Assembly (NCBI GenBank): GCA_002966495.1
Contig: CP016490.1
Span: 930,001-994,000 of the forward strand
Source: Halomonas sp. GFAJ-1
GTDB taxonomy: Bacteria; Pseudomonadota; Gammaproteobacteria; Pseudomonadales; Halomonadaceae
Reading direction: 5' to 3'
DNA: 64,000 bases
Part shown: piece by piece, positions 52,087 through 61,003 of the stretch
How positions within the stretch are numbered: the stretch's first letter is position 1
Layout: the number at the start of each line of letters is the position of its first letter
Program-made: the position numbers and the translations under genes
The notes under the pieces: model-generated
The model's database searches: none
The model's input: only the letters and a program-made list of their open reading frames with translations
What the model was told of the DNA's origin: nothing

Positions 52087-54033
52087 TTAGGTATCTTCGC
52101 TTGCCAGTAGCTCGGCTTCCATGGCTTCAAGCGCTTCTTCGGCGGCGAGCCAGGTTTGTTCGGCGCCGTCTAAACGCGCCTTAATGTCTGCTTGCTGGGC
52201 AAGCGCTTGGGTTAATTCAGCCTTTCGAGCGCTATCGGTGTAGAGCGCGGGGTCGGCGAGCACGGATTCGACCTCTTCCAGCGCCTGCTGAGTTTTTTCC
52301 ATGGCTTTTTCAGCGTGATCGCGCTGTTTTTTCAGCGGCCGCAGCTTCTCGCGCAGTTCCGCCGCCGCCTTGCGGGTAGCTTTGCGGTCGCTGCTGGGCT
52401 GCTGGCTTTGGCGCTCGCTCTTTTCGCTACGCGCATCGCGGCGGCCCTCTTCCAGGCGTGCCTTCAGCCATATCCGGTAGTCGTCCAGATCCCCGTCGAA
52501 GGGTTCCACACGGTGATCGGCCACCCGCCAGAACTCATCCACCGTCGCGCGCAGCAGGTGGCGGTCGTGGGAGACCAGAATCACCGTACCCTCGAAACTT
52601 GCCAGTGCCTCGGTAAGCGCTTCGCGCATTTCCAAGTCCAAGTGGTTAGTTGGTTCATCGAGCAGCAGTAGGTTGGGTTTTTGCCAGGCAACCAGCGCCA
52701 GTGCCAAACGCGCTTTTTCACCACCGGAGTAAGTAGCCACTTCGCCAAAGGCGTCATCGCCCTTAAAGCCAAAGCCGCCGAGGAAATTGCGAATGTCTTG
52801 GTCGCTCGCTGTGGGTGAGAGACGCTGCACATGCACAAAGGGCGTTGTGGTCACGTCGAGGCTTTCCAGCTGGTGCTGGGCAAAATAGCCAATGGCTAAA
52901 TGCTCCCCAGGCACTCGCTTACCCTCGAGCAGCGCAAGCTCACCGGTCAGTGATTTGATCAACGTCGACTTACCCGCTCCGTTGGGGCCTAACAAGCCGA
53001 TACGGCTGCCGGGCAGCAGGGTAATGTTGACCTTCTCTAGCTGCGCGACATCGCCCGCGTCGCCGCGATAGCCCAGGGTGGCTTGGTCAAGTACGAGGAG
53101 AGGGTGGGATGTTTTGTCGGCGGCAGGCAGGGTGAAGTGAAAAGGCGAATCCGTGTGGGCGACGGCAATGTCTCCCATGCGCTCCAGCATTTTCACGCGG
53201 CTTTGTGCCTGCTTCGCTTTGGTTGCCTGGGCGCGGAAGCGTGCAATAAAGCGCTCAATTTCTTCGCGCCGGGCCTGCTGCTTGGCGGCTTCTGCTTGTT
53301 GCAACGCAAGCTTTTCAGCCCGCGTGCGTTCAAAGCGGGAGTAGTTGCCGCGGTAAAGCTCAAGCGTTTGGTGATGCATGTGGACGATGTGATCGCACAC
53401 AGCATCCAAGAAGTCACGGTCGTGAGAAATCAGCAGCAGCGTGCCTGGGTAGCGAGTCAGCCACTGTTCTAGCCAAAGCAGGGCGTCAAGATCCAGATGG
53501 TTGGTCGGCTCATCAAGCAGTAATAGATCGGAAGGCATAAACAGCGTGCGCGCTAGGTTCACCCGCATACGCCAGCCACCGGAAAAGTCCGACAGGGGGC
53601 GCTTAAGATCGGCTTGTACAAACCCAAGCCCCACCAGCAGCTGAGCCGCCCGTGATTCGGCCGTGTAGCCATCCAGCGTTTCGATCAGCCCATGTAATTC
53701 GGCTTCCCGGTGCGCATCGTCTGCTTCGCGAGCGGCCAGCAGGTCTGCCTGCGCGCGACGCAGCGCGTGATCGCCATCCAGTACATACTCCACAATGGGG
53801 CGGTTTAGGGCGTCTACTTCCTGGGCCATGTGGGCAATTCGCTGACCACCGCTCATCTCAACGTCGCCCTGGTCGGGCCCAAGCTCGCCTAGCAGGAGTT
53901 TAAACAGGCTCGACTTACCGGCGCCATTTGCCCCGATAATGCCCGCCTTTATGCCGCTGTGGAGCATAAGGTCAGCGTTATCGAGTAACGTTTGTGTGCC
54001 CCGTTGCAGGGCGACTTGGCGCAGTGCGATCAT
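52087..54033 (-). CDS. ABC-F ATPase YheS-like
   Basis: 648 residues with two ABC domains and no membrane segment. Walker A motifs GANGAGKSS and GPNGAGKST; signatures FSGGWRMRVNLA and YSGGEKARLALAL; Walker B LLLLDEPTNHLDL in both. The linker is the coiled P-site tRNA-interaction motif with lysine-rich KLALQQAEAAKQQARREEIERF, and a coiled C-terminal extension. It likely acts on stalled ribosomes. ATG 54033 follows GGGAG; it is divergent from the TIGR02444 gene with a gap of only 29 nt. Confidence 0.92.
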   Translation of the reverse strand: MIALRQVALQRGTQTLLDNADLMLHSGIKAGIIGANGAGKSSLFKLLLGELGPDQGDVEMSGGQRIAHMAQEVDALNRPIVEYVLDGDHALRRAQADLLAAREADDAHREAELHGLIETLDGYTAESRAAQLLVGLGFVQADLKRPLSDFSGGWRMRVNLARTLFMPSDLLLLDEPTNHLDLDALLWLEQWLTRYPGTLLLISHDRDFLDAVCDHIVHMHHQTLELYRGNYSRFERTRAEKLALQQAEAAKQQARREEIERFIARFRAQATKAKQAQSRVKMLERMGDIAVAHTDSPFHFTLPAADKTSHPLLVLDQATLGYRGDAGDVAQLEKVNITLLPGSRIGLLGPNGAGKSTLIKSLTGELALLEGKRVPGEHLAIGYFAQHQLESLDVTTTPFVHVQRLSPTASDQDIRNFLGGFGFKGDDAFGEVATYSGGEKARLALALVAWQKPNLLLLDEPTNHLDLEMREALTEALASFEGTVILVSHDRHLLRATVDEFWRVADHRVEPFDGDLDDYRIWLKARLEEGRRDARSEKSERQSQQPSSDRKATRKAAAELREKLRPLKKQRDHAEKAMEKTQQALEEVESVLADPALYTDSARKAELTQALAQQADIKARLDGAEQTWLAAEEALEAMEAELLASEDT

Positions 54034-54062
54034 GCATTCTCCCGATAAAAGTGGGTAAATCA

Positions 54063-54635
54063 ATGCTCGATTCTAACCGATTACAGCGCTTACAGCAGGC
54101 TCCGCTGTGGGATTTCGCACTGGCACTTTATGCCCAGCCCGGGGTTGAGCAGGCTTGCCTCGTATTACAGGACAAAGCAGGCGGTGATGTGTGCGAATTG
54201 CTGTTCCATAGCTGGCTTTATCAGTATGGTTTGCAAGCTGCTCCTATGGCGTTAAATACCATCCGTCAAGAGCGTTTAGGCTGGCAGCAGCGGGTCACCG
54301 AGGCGCTAAGATCGCTGCGTCGTGAGCTTAAGCCGCAAGCGGAAGGAAGTGACTCCATTACTACGCTGCGCAAAACCATTCAGCAGGCTGAGCTTCAAGC
54401 CGAGCGTGAAAACCTTCAACGCTGGCAGGCGTGGGCCTGGCACGCCACGGCGAGTAATCAACGATTAACAAATAATCAAATCAGCCCGCCAGAAGTCGCA
54501 AGATGGCTGCATGATACGCTGTTTTTTCTGGAATTTGATCAGCAAAGACAAAACGGGAGCCACACTCGTAGAGACCTGTTGTCGGCGTTGGAGGTAGTGG
54601 CTTGCCAGCTTGACCGCTTGGGTTCATCACGCTAG
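54063..54635 (+). CDS. TIGR02444 (DUF2390) family protein
   Basis: 190-residue cytoplasmic helical protein. The family signature is the opening LWDFALALYAQPGVEQACLVLQDKAGGDVCELLFHSWL. The role is unknown; homologs are usually next to yheS. The central KPQAEGSDSITTLRKTIQQAELQAERENLQRW is coiled-coil-like. Ribosome binding is weak. It is divergent from yheS. Confidence 0.82.
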   Translation: MLDSNRLQRLQQAPLWDFALALYAQPGVEQACLVLQDKAGGDVCELLFHSWLYQYGLQAAPMALNTIRQERLGWQQRVTEALRSLRRELKPQAEGSDSITTLRKTIQQAELQAERENLQRWQAWAWHATASNQRLTNNQISPPEVARWLHDTLFFLEFDQQRQNGSHTRRDLLSALEVVACQLDRLGSSR

Positions 54636-54650
54636 CCTGAAATTAAGCTA

Positions 54651-54786
54651 TTTTTGAATAACGCGGCATACGCTGAATAAATCATCTGCTAAATCACAGC
54701 AATAACTAACTAATCAGCAGGGGTGATATGCGTTGGCTTTAGAGTCGTTGTGAGCTAGCAAAATAGGAAACTGCGTTATTCAAAAA
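54651..54786. repeat. 14-bp inverted repeat bracketing the teaA upstream region
   Basis: TTTTTGAATAACGC (54651-54664) recurs as its exact reverse complement at 54773-54786, 54 nt before the teaA ATG, with 108 nt between. Each arm is bordered by TA on its outer side, allowing one extra A on the right. A pair of operator sites, a cruciform or a remnant MITE-like element are all compatible. An inner weaker complementarity (CTGCT/AGCAG) is visible. Confidence 0.6.
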
Positions 54787-54840
54787 ATAAGATTTTGGCG
54801 CACTTGTATAGCGCGCTGACCACTGAAAGGGGAACTCTGC

Positions 54841-55887
54841 ATGAAGGCAAAAAAAACTTTTTCGACTCGTTCAGTAACGACAAAGTTATTGACCACGGCT
54901 AGCGTTGGCGCCCTGCTGTTTGGCCTAAGCGCTGCTGCCCAGGCGGATAACTGGCGTTACGCCCACGAAGAATACGAAGGCGATGTACAAGACGTTTTCG
55001 CAATGGCGTTTAAAGAGTACGTCGAAGAGAACTCTGATCACACCGTTCAAGTCTATCGCTTTGGTGAGCTTGGCGAGTCTGACGATATTATGGAACAGAC
55101 CCAGGCGGGGATTCTCCAGTTTGTTAACCAATCACCGGGCTTCACCGGGGCGCTGATTCCTGAAGCGCAAATTTTCTTTGTGCCTTATCTGCTGCCCACC
55201 GATGAAGAAACGGTTATTGAGTTCTTCAACACCAGTACCGCTATTCATGAAACCTTCCCAGAGCTTTACGCCGAACAGGGCCTTGAGCTGCTGAAGATGT
55301 ATCCGGAAGGCGAAATGGTAGTAACGCTTGATGAGCCGTTTACTACGCCGGAAGAGCTGCGCGGTAAAAATATTCGTACGATGACCAACCCACTTCTGGC
55401 AGAAACGTATCGTGCTTTTGGTGCCAGCCCCACGCCGCTACCTTGGGGTGAAGTATACGGCGGCTTGCAAACCAACATTTTGCAAGGCCAGGAAAACCCG
55501 ATTTTCTGGATCGAGTCTGGTGGTCTTTACGAAGTGTCGCCTAACTTAGTCTTTACTGGCCACGGCTGGTTCACCACCGCGATGATGGCCAACCAGGATT
55601 TCTATGAAGGGCTGTCTGAAGATGACCAGCAGCTAGTGCGTGATGCGACGGAAGCCGCTTACGAGCACATCATTGAGCACATCTCAGGCTTAGCAGATGA
55701 GTCACTGGAGAAAATCCAGGCCGCGTCTGATGAGGTTACGGTTACCCGTCTTGATGAAGAGCAGATTCAAGCCTTCCGTGAGCGTGCACCGCAGGTTGAA
55801 GAGCGTTTTGTTGAGCTGACCGGTGAACGTGGTGCTGCGCTGCTTGAACAGTTCAAGCAAGACCTGGAAGCAGTACAAAGCAACTAA
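54841..55887 (+). CDS. teaA: Ectoine/hydroxyectoine-binding TRAP protein TeaA
   Basis: 348-residue periplasmic binding protein of the osmoregulated TeaABC transporter. After a signal peptide (AAQA-D), NWRYAHEEYEGDVQDVFA and VQVYRFGELGESDDIMEQTQ, then QFVNQSPGFTGALIP, NIRTMTNPLLAETYRAFGA and GQENPIFWIESGGLYEVSP are almost the sequence of Halomonas elongata TeaA as I know it. The Glu, Arg, Asn, Phe and Trp residues of the ectoine pocket fall in these stretches. The N terminus is somewhat longer than in H. elongata. AAAGGGGA precedes the ATG. Confidence 0.95.
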   Translation: MKAKKTFSTRSVTTKLLTTASVGALLFGLSAAAQADNWRYAHEEYEGDVQDVFAMAFKEYVEENSDHTVQVYRFGELGESDDIMEQTQAGILQFVNQSPGFTGALIPEAQIFFVPYLLPTDEETVIEFFNTSTAIHETFPELYAEQGLELLKMYPEGEMVVTLDEPFTTPEELRGKNIRTMTNPLLAETYRAFGASPTPLPWGEVYGGLQTNILQGQENPIFWIESGGLYEVSPNLVFTGHGWFTTAMMANQDFYEGLSEDDQQLVRDATEAAYEHIIEHISGLADESLEKIQAASDEVTVTRLDEEQIQAFRERAPQVEERFVELTGERGAALLEQFKQDLEAVQSN

Positions 55888-55919
55888 TCAGCCTTTGGAT
55901 GGTTAGCGCAACGTGTGTA

Positions 55920-55944
55920 GGGGCGGCCATAGGCTGCCCCTTTT
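55920..55944 (+). terminator. Attenuating hairpin between teaA and teaB
   Basis: GGGGCGGCC (55920-55928) pairs with GGCTGCCCC (55932-55940) across a 3-nt loop with one G-T pair, then TTTT. It probably gives excess TeaA over the membrane subunits. The rest of the 242-nt teaA-teaB gap shows no clear element. Confidence 0.75.
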
Positions 55945-56129
55945 GCATTAAAGGCTTGTGCGGCTAATCAGCGTTGAATGTTGGGTAGCGGTTAATCGTT
56001 ACAGTGTAGAGGGACGTGTATTAGCCCCATGTGCTTAGCGTCTCTGCATCACTCGGCACTAGATAACACCGCTGGCTAAATAACAGGACGCAGTGACTAG
56101 CGTCAGGGGAACCAAGAGGAGCAAATGCG

Positions 56130-56717
56130 ATGGATATGAGCGAAGATGATATTGCAGAAAAAAAGTATCGCTCCATGTTGCCTGGCCCGCTTGGCGTATT
56201 GGATACCTGGATCAGTAAAGGTGAGGCCGTCATTTTAGGTGCCGGTGTCATCTTAATGGCGGTGAATACGGTGGCCAACGTGGTAGGGCGGTTTGTTTTT
56301 GGAGAGAGCCTGCACTTTTCTGAAGAAGTAAACCGCATGCTAATCGTGCTGGTAACCTTTGCGGGTATTGGTTATGCCGCACGTCATGGCCGTCATATTC
56401 GGATGTCGGCCATTTATGATGCGCTGCCTACCGGCGGGCGTCGCTGGCTGATGATTTTTATCAGCTTGTTTACTGCGCTGGTGATGTTTGTGTTGTGCTA
56501 CTACGCCGTTGGCTACATCACGACGGTTATGGGACGTGGTCGCAGCCTTCCCTCTACTGGCATTCCTGCATGGTGGATGTACGTATGGGTCCCCGTTGGG
56601 TTTGCAGTAACGGGGATTCAGTACCTCATGACGGCCTATACCAACGTGATTTCGAAAGATGTTTATCTCTCGACCCACGTAGTGGATGGCTATAAAGATA
56701 CCGAAACGGAAGTTTAG
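56130..56717 (+). CDS. teaB: Ectoine TRAP transporter small membrane subunit TeaB
   Basis: 195-residue DctQ-type subunit. The N-terminal EDDIAEKKYRSMLPGPLGVLD is the TeaB type. Four membrane segments follow (AVILGAGVILMAVNTVANVVGRF, MLIVLVTFAGIGYAAR, WLMIFISLFTALVMFVLCYYAV and MYVWVPVGFAVTGIQYLM). ATG 56130 lies 8 nt after AGGAG. It is 17 nt before teaC. Confidence 0.93.
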   Translation: MDMSEDDIAEKKYRSMLPGPLGVLDTWISKGEAVILGAGVILMAVNTVANVVGRFVFGESLHFSEEVNRMLIVLVTFAGIGYAARHGRHIRMSAIYDALPTGGRRWLMIFISLFTALVMFVLCYYAVGYITTVMGRGRSLPSTGIPAWWMYVWVPVGFAVTGIQYLMTAYTNVISKDVYLSTHVVDGYKDTETEV

Positions 56718-56734
56718 GCCGCGAGGAGCGACAC

Positions 56735-58018
56735 ATGACTGCAACGATAATTACCATCATGATCGTGCTGCTGCTGCTTGGCTTCCCGATGATGATTCCA
56801 CTGATGACCGCGGCGTTTGTGGGCTTCTTTATGAGCTTCGGCGGTTTAGGGCAAATGGAAACCCTGATCCAACAGATGATGCGCGGGATAAGTCCTACCG
56901 CGCTCATTGCGGTGCCGATGTTTATTTTGGCTGCCGATATTATGACACGAGGCCAATCGGCTAACCGCTTGATCGATATGGTGATGTCCTTTGTGGGGCA
57001 TATCAAAGGCGGACTAGCGGTGAGTACGGCGACTTCCTGTACGCTGTTTGGTGCGGTGTCTGGCTCAACTCAGGCAACCGTTGTTGCGGTAGGTTCGCCG
57101 CTGCGTCCGCGGATGCTCAAGGCGGGTTATAAAGACCCTTTTACGCTTGCCCTGATTATTAACTCCAGCGACATTGCCTTTTTGATACCGCCAAGTATTG
57201 GCATGATTATTTACGGAGTTATTTCGCAAACCTCCATTGCTGAACTGTTTATTGCCGGTATTGGGCCTGGCCTGCTGATTCTGGCTATGTTTTCAACCTA
57301 CTGTATTATCTACGCCATTGTGAATAAGGTGCCTACTGAGCCAAAAGCGTCGTGGAAAGAGCGCGGGGTTGCGGTGCAAAAGGCATTATGGCCGCTGGGT
57401 TTCCCGGTTTTAATTGTTGGCGGTATCTATGGCGGCGTGTTTAGCCCTACCGAAGCTGCTGCTGCCTGTGTTCTCTACGCGGTGCTGCTTGAGTTTGTGA
57501 TTTTCCGTTCCTTGAAGCTGCCCGATATGTTCACCATTGCAAAGTCCACCGGTTTGATTACCGCGGTGGTCTTTATTTTGGTAGCAGCAGGTAATGGTTT
57601 CTCATGGGTTATTTCCTTTGCCCAGATTCCTCAGGCAATACTGGGCACCTTTGGTATTAACGAGGCAGGGCCAGTTGGCGTATTAATCGCTATTTCTATT
57701 GCGTTTTTTGTCGCCTGTATGTTCGTTGATCCCATTGTGGTGATTTTGGTACTAACGCCGATTTTTGCCCCCGCTATAGCGGCTTCTGGTCTAGATCCCG
57801 TGCTCGTGGGTGTGTTGATCACGCTACAAGTCGCCATAGGCTCGGCTACGCCACCCTTTGGGTGCGACATATTTACGGCGATTGCGATCTTTAAGCGGCC
57901 TTACTTGGAAGTGATAAAAGGAACGCCACCGTTCATCTTTATGCTGGTTTCCGCAGCGGCGCTTATTATTGCTTATCCGCAAATTGCACTGTTCCTGCGC
58001 GACCTTGCCTTCCGCTAA
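56735..58018 (+). CDS. teaC: Ectoine TRAP transporter large membrane subunit TeaC
   Basis: 427-residue DctM-family permease, about 12 segments. GAVSGSTQATVVAVGSPLRPRMLKAGYKDPFTLALIINSSDIAFLIPPSIGMIIYG and GGVFSPTEAAAACVLYAVLLEF are the substrate/Na+ signatures. With TeaA and TeaB it recovers ectoine leaking from the cell during salt adaptation. Confidence 0.95.
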   Translation: MTATIITIMIVLLLLGFPMMIPLMTAAFVGFFMSFGGLGQMETLIQQMMRGISPTALIAVPMFILAADIMTRGQSANRLIDMVMSFVGHIKGGLAVSTATSCTLFGAVSGSTQATVVAVGSPLRPRMLKAGYKDPFTLALIINSSDIAFLIPPSIGMIIYGVISQTSIAELFIAGIGPGLLILAMFSTYCIIYAIVNKVPTEPKASWKERGVAVQKALWPLGFPVLIVGGIYGGVFSPTEAAAACVLYAVLLEFVIFRSLKLPDMFTIAKSTGLITAVVFILVAAGNGFSWVISFAQIPQAILGTFGINEAGPVGVLIAISIAFFVACMFVDPIVVILVLTPIFAPAIAASGLDPVLVGVLITLQVAIGSATPPFGCDIFTAIAIFKRPYLEVIKGTPPFIFMLVSAAALIIAYPQIALFLRDLAFR

Positions 58019-58039
58019 ACCATCACAAGGATAACGCAC

Positions 58040-58483
58040 ATGTTTAACCGCATTTTAGTGCCGGTGGATGGCTCAAAAGGGGCGATTAAGGCACTTGAAA
58101 AAGCTATCGGACTGCATATGCTGACCGGCGCTGAGCTTTACCTGCTGTGTGTATTTAAACACCACAGTCTGCTGGAAGCGTCGCTTTCTATGGTGCGGCC
58201 TAACAAGCTCGACATCCCCGATGATGCGCTTAAGGAGTACGCGACTGAAATCGCCGTACACGCTAAGTCTTACGCGATTGAACTAGGCACCGACAGCACT
58301 AGGGTCAGGGCCTTTGTTAAGGGCGGGCGCCCGTCGCGCACGATTGTGCGTTTTGCCCGTAAGCGAGAGTGCGATCTTATTGTGATTGGCGCTCAGGGTA
58401 CCAATGGCGAGAAGAACCTCCTGCTGGGCAGCGTCTCTCAGCGTGTGGCGGGTGCAGCGCACTGTCCTACATTGGTGGTGTGA
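58040..58483 (+). CDS. teaD: Ectoine-transporter-associated universal stress protein TeaD
   Basis: 147-residue single-domain USP directly downstream of teaC (21 nt). The opening FNRILVPVDGSKGAIKALEKA and the ATP-binding GAQGTNGEKNLLLGSVSQRV (GxxG-9x-GS) match TeaD of H. elongata, an ATP-binding USP that modulates TeaABC activity. It is the last gene of the operon. Confidence 0.93.
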   Translation: MFNRILVPVDGSKGAIKALEKAIGLHMLTGAELYLLCVFKHHSLLEASLSMVRPNKLDIPDDALKEYATEIAVHAKSYAIELGTDSTRVRAFVKGGRPSRTIVRFARKRECDLIVIGAQGTNGEKNLLLGSVSQRVAGAAHCPTLVV

Positions 58484-58520
58484 TGCATTAAACCTCTACT
58501 CACTTATGTGGTCTGAGCAT

Positions 58521-58566
58521 CACCCGCCGTTTCAGGTAATGCAGCCTGGGGCGGCGGGTGTTAGTC
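58521..58566 (+). terminator. Probable terminator after teaD
   Basis: CACCCGCCG (58521-58529) pairs with CGGCGGGTG (58552-58560); an inner CAGG/CCTG pair makes a two-part hairpin. The following TTAGTC is only weakly T-rich. Confidence 0.55.
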
Positions 58567-58617
58567 TTTAAGGCACTCAATTTTTGGCGTACCGCGCCCC
58601 TGAATAAGGTTTTTTTC

Positions 58618-59298
58618 ATGAAAGTACTGCTCTCTTCAACCGCATTAACGGGTTTGTTACTGGTGGCACCTTTCGCCGCGGCGTCACCTGAAACGGACGA
58701 ACAGCGTCTTGCTTACAGCTTAGGGGTCACCTTAGGCGAAAGCATGCAAGCCGATATCGAAGATCTTGACCTCGATGCCTTCACTGACGGCATGCGTGAT
58801 GTATTTGAGGGCAATGACTTAGCGCTGAATGAAGAAGAGATGATGGAAGCGCTGGTGGCATTCCAGGCGCAGTCGATGCAGGCTCGTGAACAGGAAGCCG
58901 CTGAAATCGCCCAGCTGAATCTGGAAGAGGGTGAAGCTTTCCTGGCTGAAAACGCCGAGCGTGATGAGGTGGAAGTAACGGACTCAGGCTTGCAGTACGA
59001 AGTGCTGGAGTCGGGTGACGGCGCAACGCCGGGCGCTGAAGACACTGTTGAAGTGAATTACGAAGGTATGCTGCTGGATGGCACCGTATTTGATAGCTCT
59101 TTTGAGCGTGGTCAATCGGTGAGCTTCCAGGTCAACCAAGTTATCGAAGGGTGGCAGGAAGCGCTCCAACTGATGAGCGTTGGCGATAGCTGGATGCTGT
59201 ATATTCCTGCCGAACTTGCTTACGGTGAAGGCGGCCAAGGCCCTATCGGTCCGAACGAAATGCTGACGTTCCGCGTTGAACTACTAGGCGTCGAGTAA
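58618..59298 (+). CDS. FKBP-type peptidyl-prolyl isomerase, exported
   Basis: 226 residues from ATG 58618. A Sec signal (LLVAPFAAAS) is followed by the N-terminal dimerisation helices of the FkpA/Mip/FklB group (QRLAYSLGVTLGESMQADIEDLDLDAFTDGMRDVF), then the FKBP domain with VEVNYEGMLLDGTVFDSS, VIEGWQEALQLMSVGDSWMLYIPAELAYGEGG and GPNEMLTFRVELL. A periplasmic folding catalyst, unusually rich in Glu as in halophilic exported proteins. Confidence 0.9.
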   Translation: MKVLLSSTALTGLLLVAPFAAASPETDEQRLAYSLGVTLGESMQADIEDLDLDAFTDGMRDVFEGNDLALNEEEMMEALVAFQAQSMQAREQEAAEIAQLNLEEGEAFLAENAERDEVEVTDSGLQYEVLESGDGATPGAEDTVEVNYEGMLLDGTVFDSSFERGQSVSFQVNQVIEGWQEALQLMSVGDSWMLYIPAELAYGEGGQGPIGPNEMLTFRVELLGVE

Positions 59299-59301
59299 GC
59301 C

Positions 59302-60378
59302 ATGCGCTCAGCCCCGTCTGCTTCTGTGCGTTGCCTGATGGGCGCGCTTATTATGCTGGGCAGCAGCGCTGCCTACGCTGAGACTCCTGCCCCTCTGCCC
59401 GAATTAAGTGCTGATAGTGACCAGGCCAGCGTGCTGGGTGTATCGTCCGGGGGCTATATGGCAACGCAACTGGCGGTGGCATGGCCCGAGCGTTTTAGCG
59501 GTGTTGGGGTGCTGGCCGCTGGGCCATGGAGCTGTGCCCAAGGGGCATTAAGCCTTGCGCTTAACCAGTGCATGACAACCCGTCGTGGCCTACCTTCCCT
59601 GGATGACTTGGATGCACGACGGGAGCGTTACGCCGCGCAAGAGCTGGTGGGCAGCCAGGAGGCACTCAGCCAGCTGCGCGCCTATATCTGGCATGGCGCC
59701 GAGGACAGTGTGGTCACGCCTGAACTTGGAAGCCTGCTAGCTGAACAGTGGGAAGCTTGGCTTGCCTCACCGGAAGAGCAGCTTCGCTGGGTTAAAAGCG
59801 AGCATACCGGTCATGGGTGGCCGGTGCGGTTGCCCCAAGAAGCAGCCATCGACCCTCAGGCGTTGGGTGGCTGTCGTCAGGGTGGTGGAAGCCATGTACT
59901 GGCCTGCAATGAAGACGTCGCCAGCGAGATGTTGTCGTGGCTCTATCCCGAGCGCCCTTCTTCACCAAGTAGCGGTGAACTCGTGGCGTTTGACCAGTCG
60001 GAATTTGCGGTAAAAGGGCTGGCGGATACAGGCTATGTGTTTATACCCGAGGCGTGCGAGGCGGGCGGCTGCCCGGTGTCCGTTGCACTGCATGGTTGCC
60101 AAATGAGCGTTGATGCTATTGGCGATACGTTTATCCGTCACAGCGGCTTAAACCGCTGGGCAGAAGAGAACGGGCAGGTGGTGTTATACCCCCAGGCGAA
60201 AAGCAGCATGGCAAACCCCCAAGGGTGCTGGGACTGGTGGGGCTTTGCCGAAAGTACTTGGCAGATAAATCCGCTTCACGACACCCGCGATGGCACACAA
60301 GTTAGGGCATTAATGGCCATGCTGGACAGGCTAGAAGGTGAGGTGACGGAGGAGAGCGCGTCAGCTCACCAGGAGTGA
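59302..60378 (+). CDS. Poly(3-hydroxybutyrate) depolymerase-like exported esterase
   Basis: 358 residues. After the signal peptide (AYA-E) comes the lipase box GVSSG (nucleophile Ser48), then WHGAEDSVV (Asp) and HTGHGWP (His). The oxyanion-hole HGCQ in VSVALHGCQMSVD comes C-terminal to the triad. This triad-first order is that of type II PHB depolymerases and of the periplasmic Rhodospirillum PhaZ1. QGCWDWWG is also conserved. The start is 4 nt after the FKBP stop. It may act on extracellular or periplasmic polyester or oligomers. Confidence 0.83.
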   Translation: MRSAPSASVRCLMGALIMLGSSAAYAETPAPLPELSADSDQASVLGVSSGGYMATQLAVAWPERFSGVGVLAAGPWSCAQGALSLALNQCMTTRRGLPSLDDLDARRERYAAQELVGSQEALSQLRAYIWHGAEDSVVTPELGSLLAEQWEAWLASPEEQLRWVKSEHTGHGWPVRLPQEAAIDPQALGGCRQGGGSHVLACNEDVASEMLSWLYPERPSSPSSGELVAFDQSEFAVKGLADTGYVFIPEACEAGGCPVSVALHGCQMSVDAIGDTFIRHSGLNRWAEENGQVVLYPQAKSSMANPQGCWDWWGFAESTWQINPLHDTRDGTQVRALMAMLDRLEGEVTEESASAHQE

Positions 60379-60392
60379 CGCGGCATCATCGC

Positions 60393-60998
60393 TCATCCAT
60401 CCAGTTCGTTTTCCAATGCTGATATTAAGGCGTGGGGCGTGGGCGAGTAGAGTACTCGCTGCAAAATCTCGCCCTCACGGTTTACCAGGAAGAGCGATGC
60501 GCTGTGATCAATGGTGTATGACATCGCTGAATCAGGTGCTTCTACCCGGCGCCAGATGACCCCGTAGCGCGCCGCTACATCTTCAAGCTGTGTGGCACTT
60601 CCCACTAAGCCAATAAATTCGTCTCCGAAAAACTGCATGTACTCTTCCATTCGCGAAAGCGTATCACGCTCTGGATCGACGGTAATTAATAGGGGCAGTA
60701 CGCGCTCGCGCTGTGTTTCGTCTAACTGGGCAAGCGCCTGGCGTTTAACGGCTTGATTGATGGGGCATACGTCGGGGCAGTAGGTATAGCCAAACGAGAC
60801 AATAGCAATATCCCCTTCATCAAGCTGCGCCAAAGAGAAATCGCCGTGGGTCGAAGGCATTTCGATGGCCCCGCCTGCTGGCTCACCACTATCGTTATTC
60901 AGGGTTGTTTGGTAGAGACCGATAAGGCTGATTATCACCAGGGCGACTAACAGCCCTAAGCCTAGCCAAAGAGATTTACGTTTTGTTCTAGCTGCCAT
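60393..60998 (-). CDS. SCO1/SenC-family copper chaperone
   Basis: 201 residues. N-terminal anchor LWLGLGLLVALVIISLIGLY, then a thioredoxin-like domain with the copper ligands CPDVC in SFGYTYCPDVCPINQ and the distal His of YTIDHSASLFLVN. Sco delivers copper to CuA of cytochrome c oxidase or protects thiols. It is 5 nt downstream of the next gene upstream on the same strand. Confidence 0.9.
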   Translation of the reverse strand: MAARTKRKSLWLGLGLLVALVIISLIGLYQTTLNNDSGEPAGGAIEMPSTHGDFSLAQLDEGDIAIVSFGYTYCPDVCPINQAVKRQALAQLDETQRERVLPLLITVDPERDTLSRMEEYMQFFGDEFIGLVGSATQLEDVAARYGVIWRRVEAPDSAMSYTIDHSASLFLVNREGEILQRVLYSPTPHALISALENELDG

Positions 60999-61003
60999 GC
61001 TTA

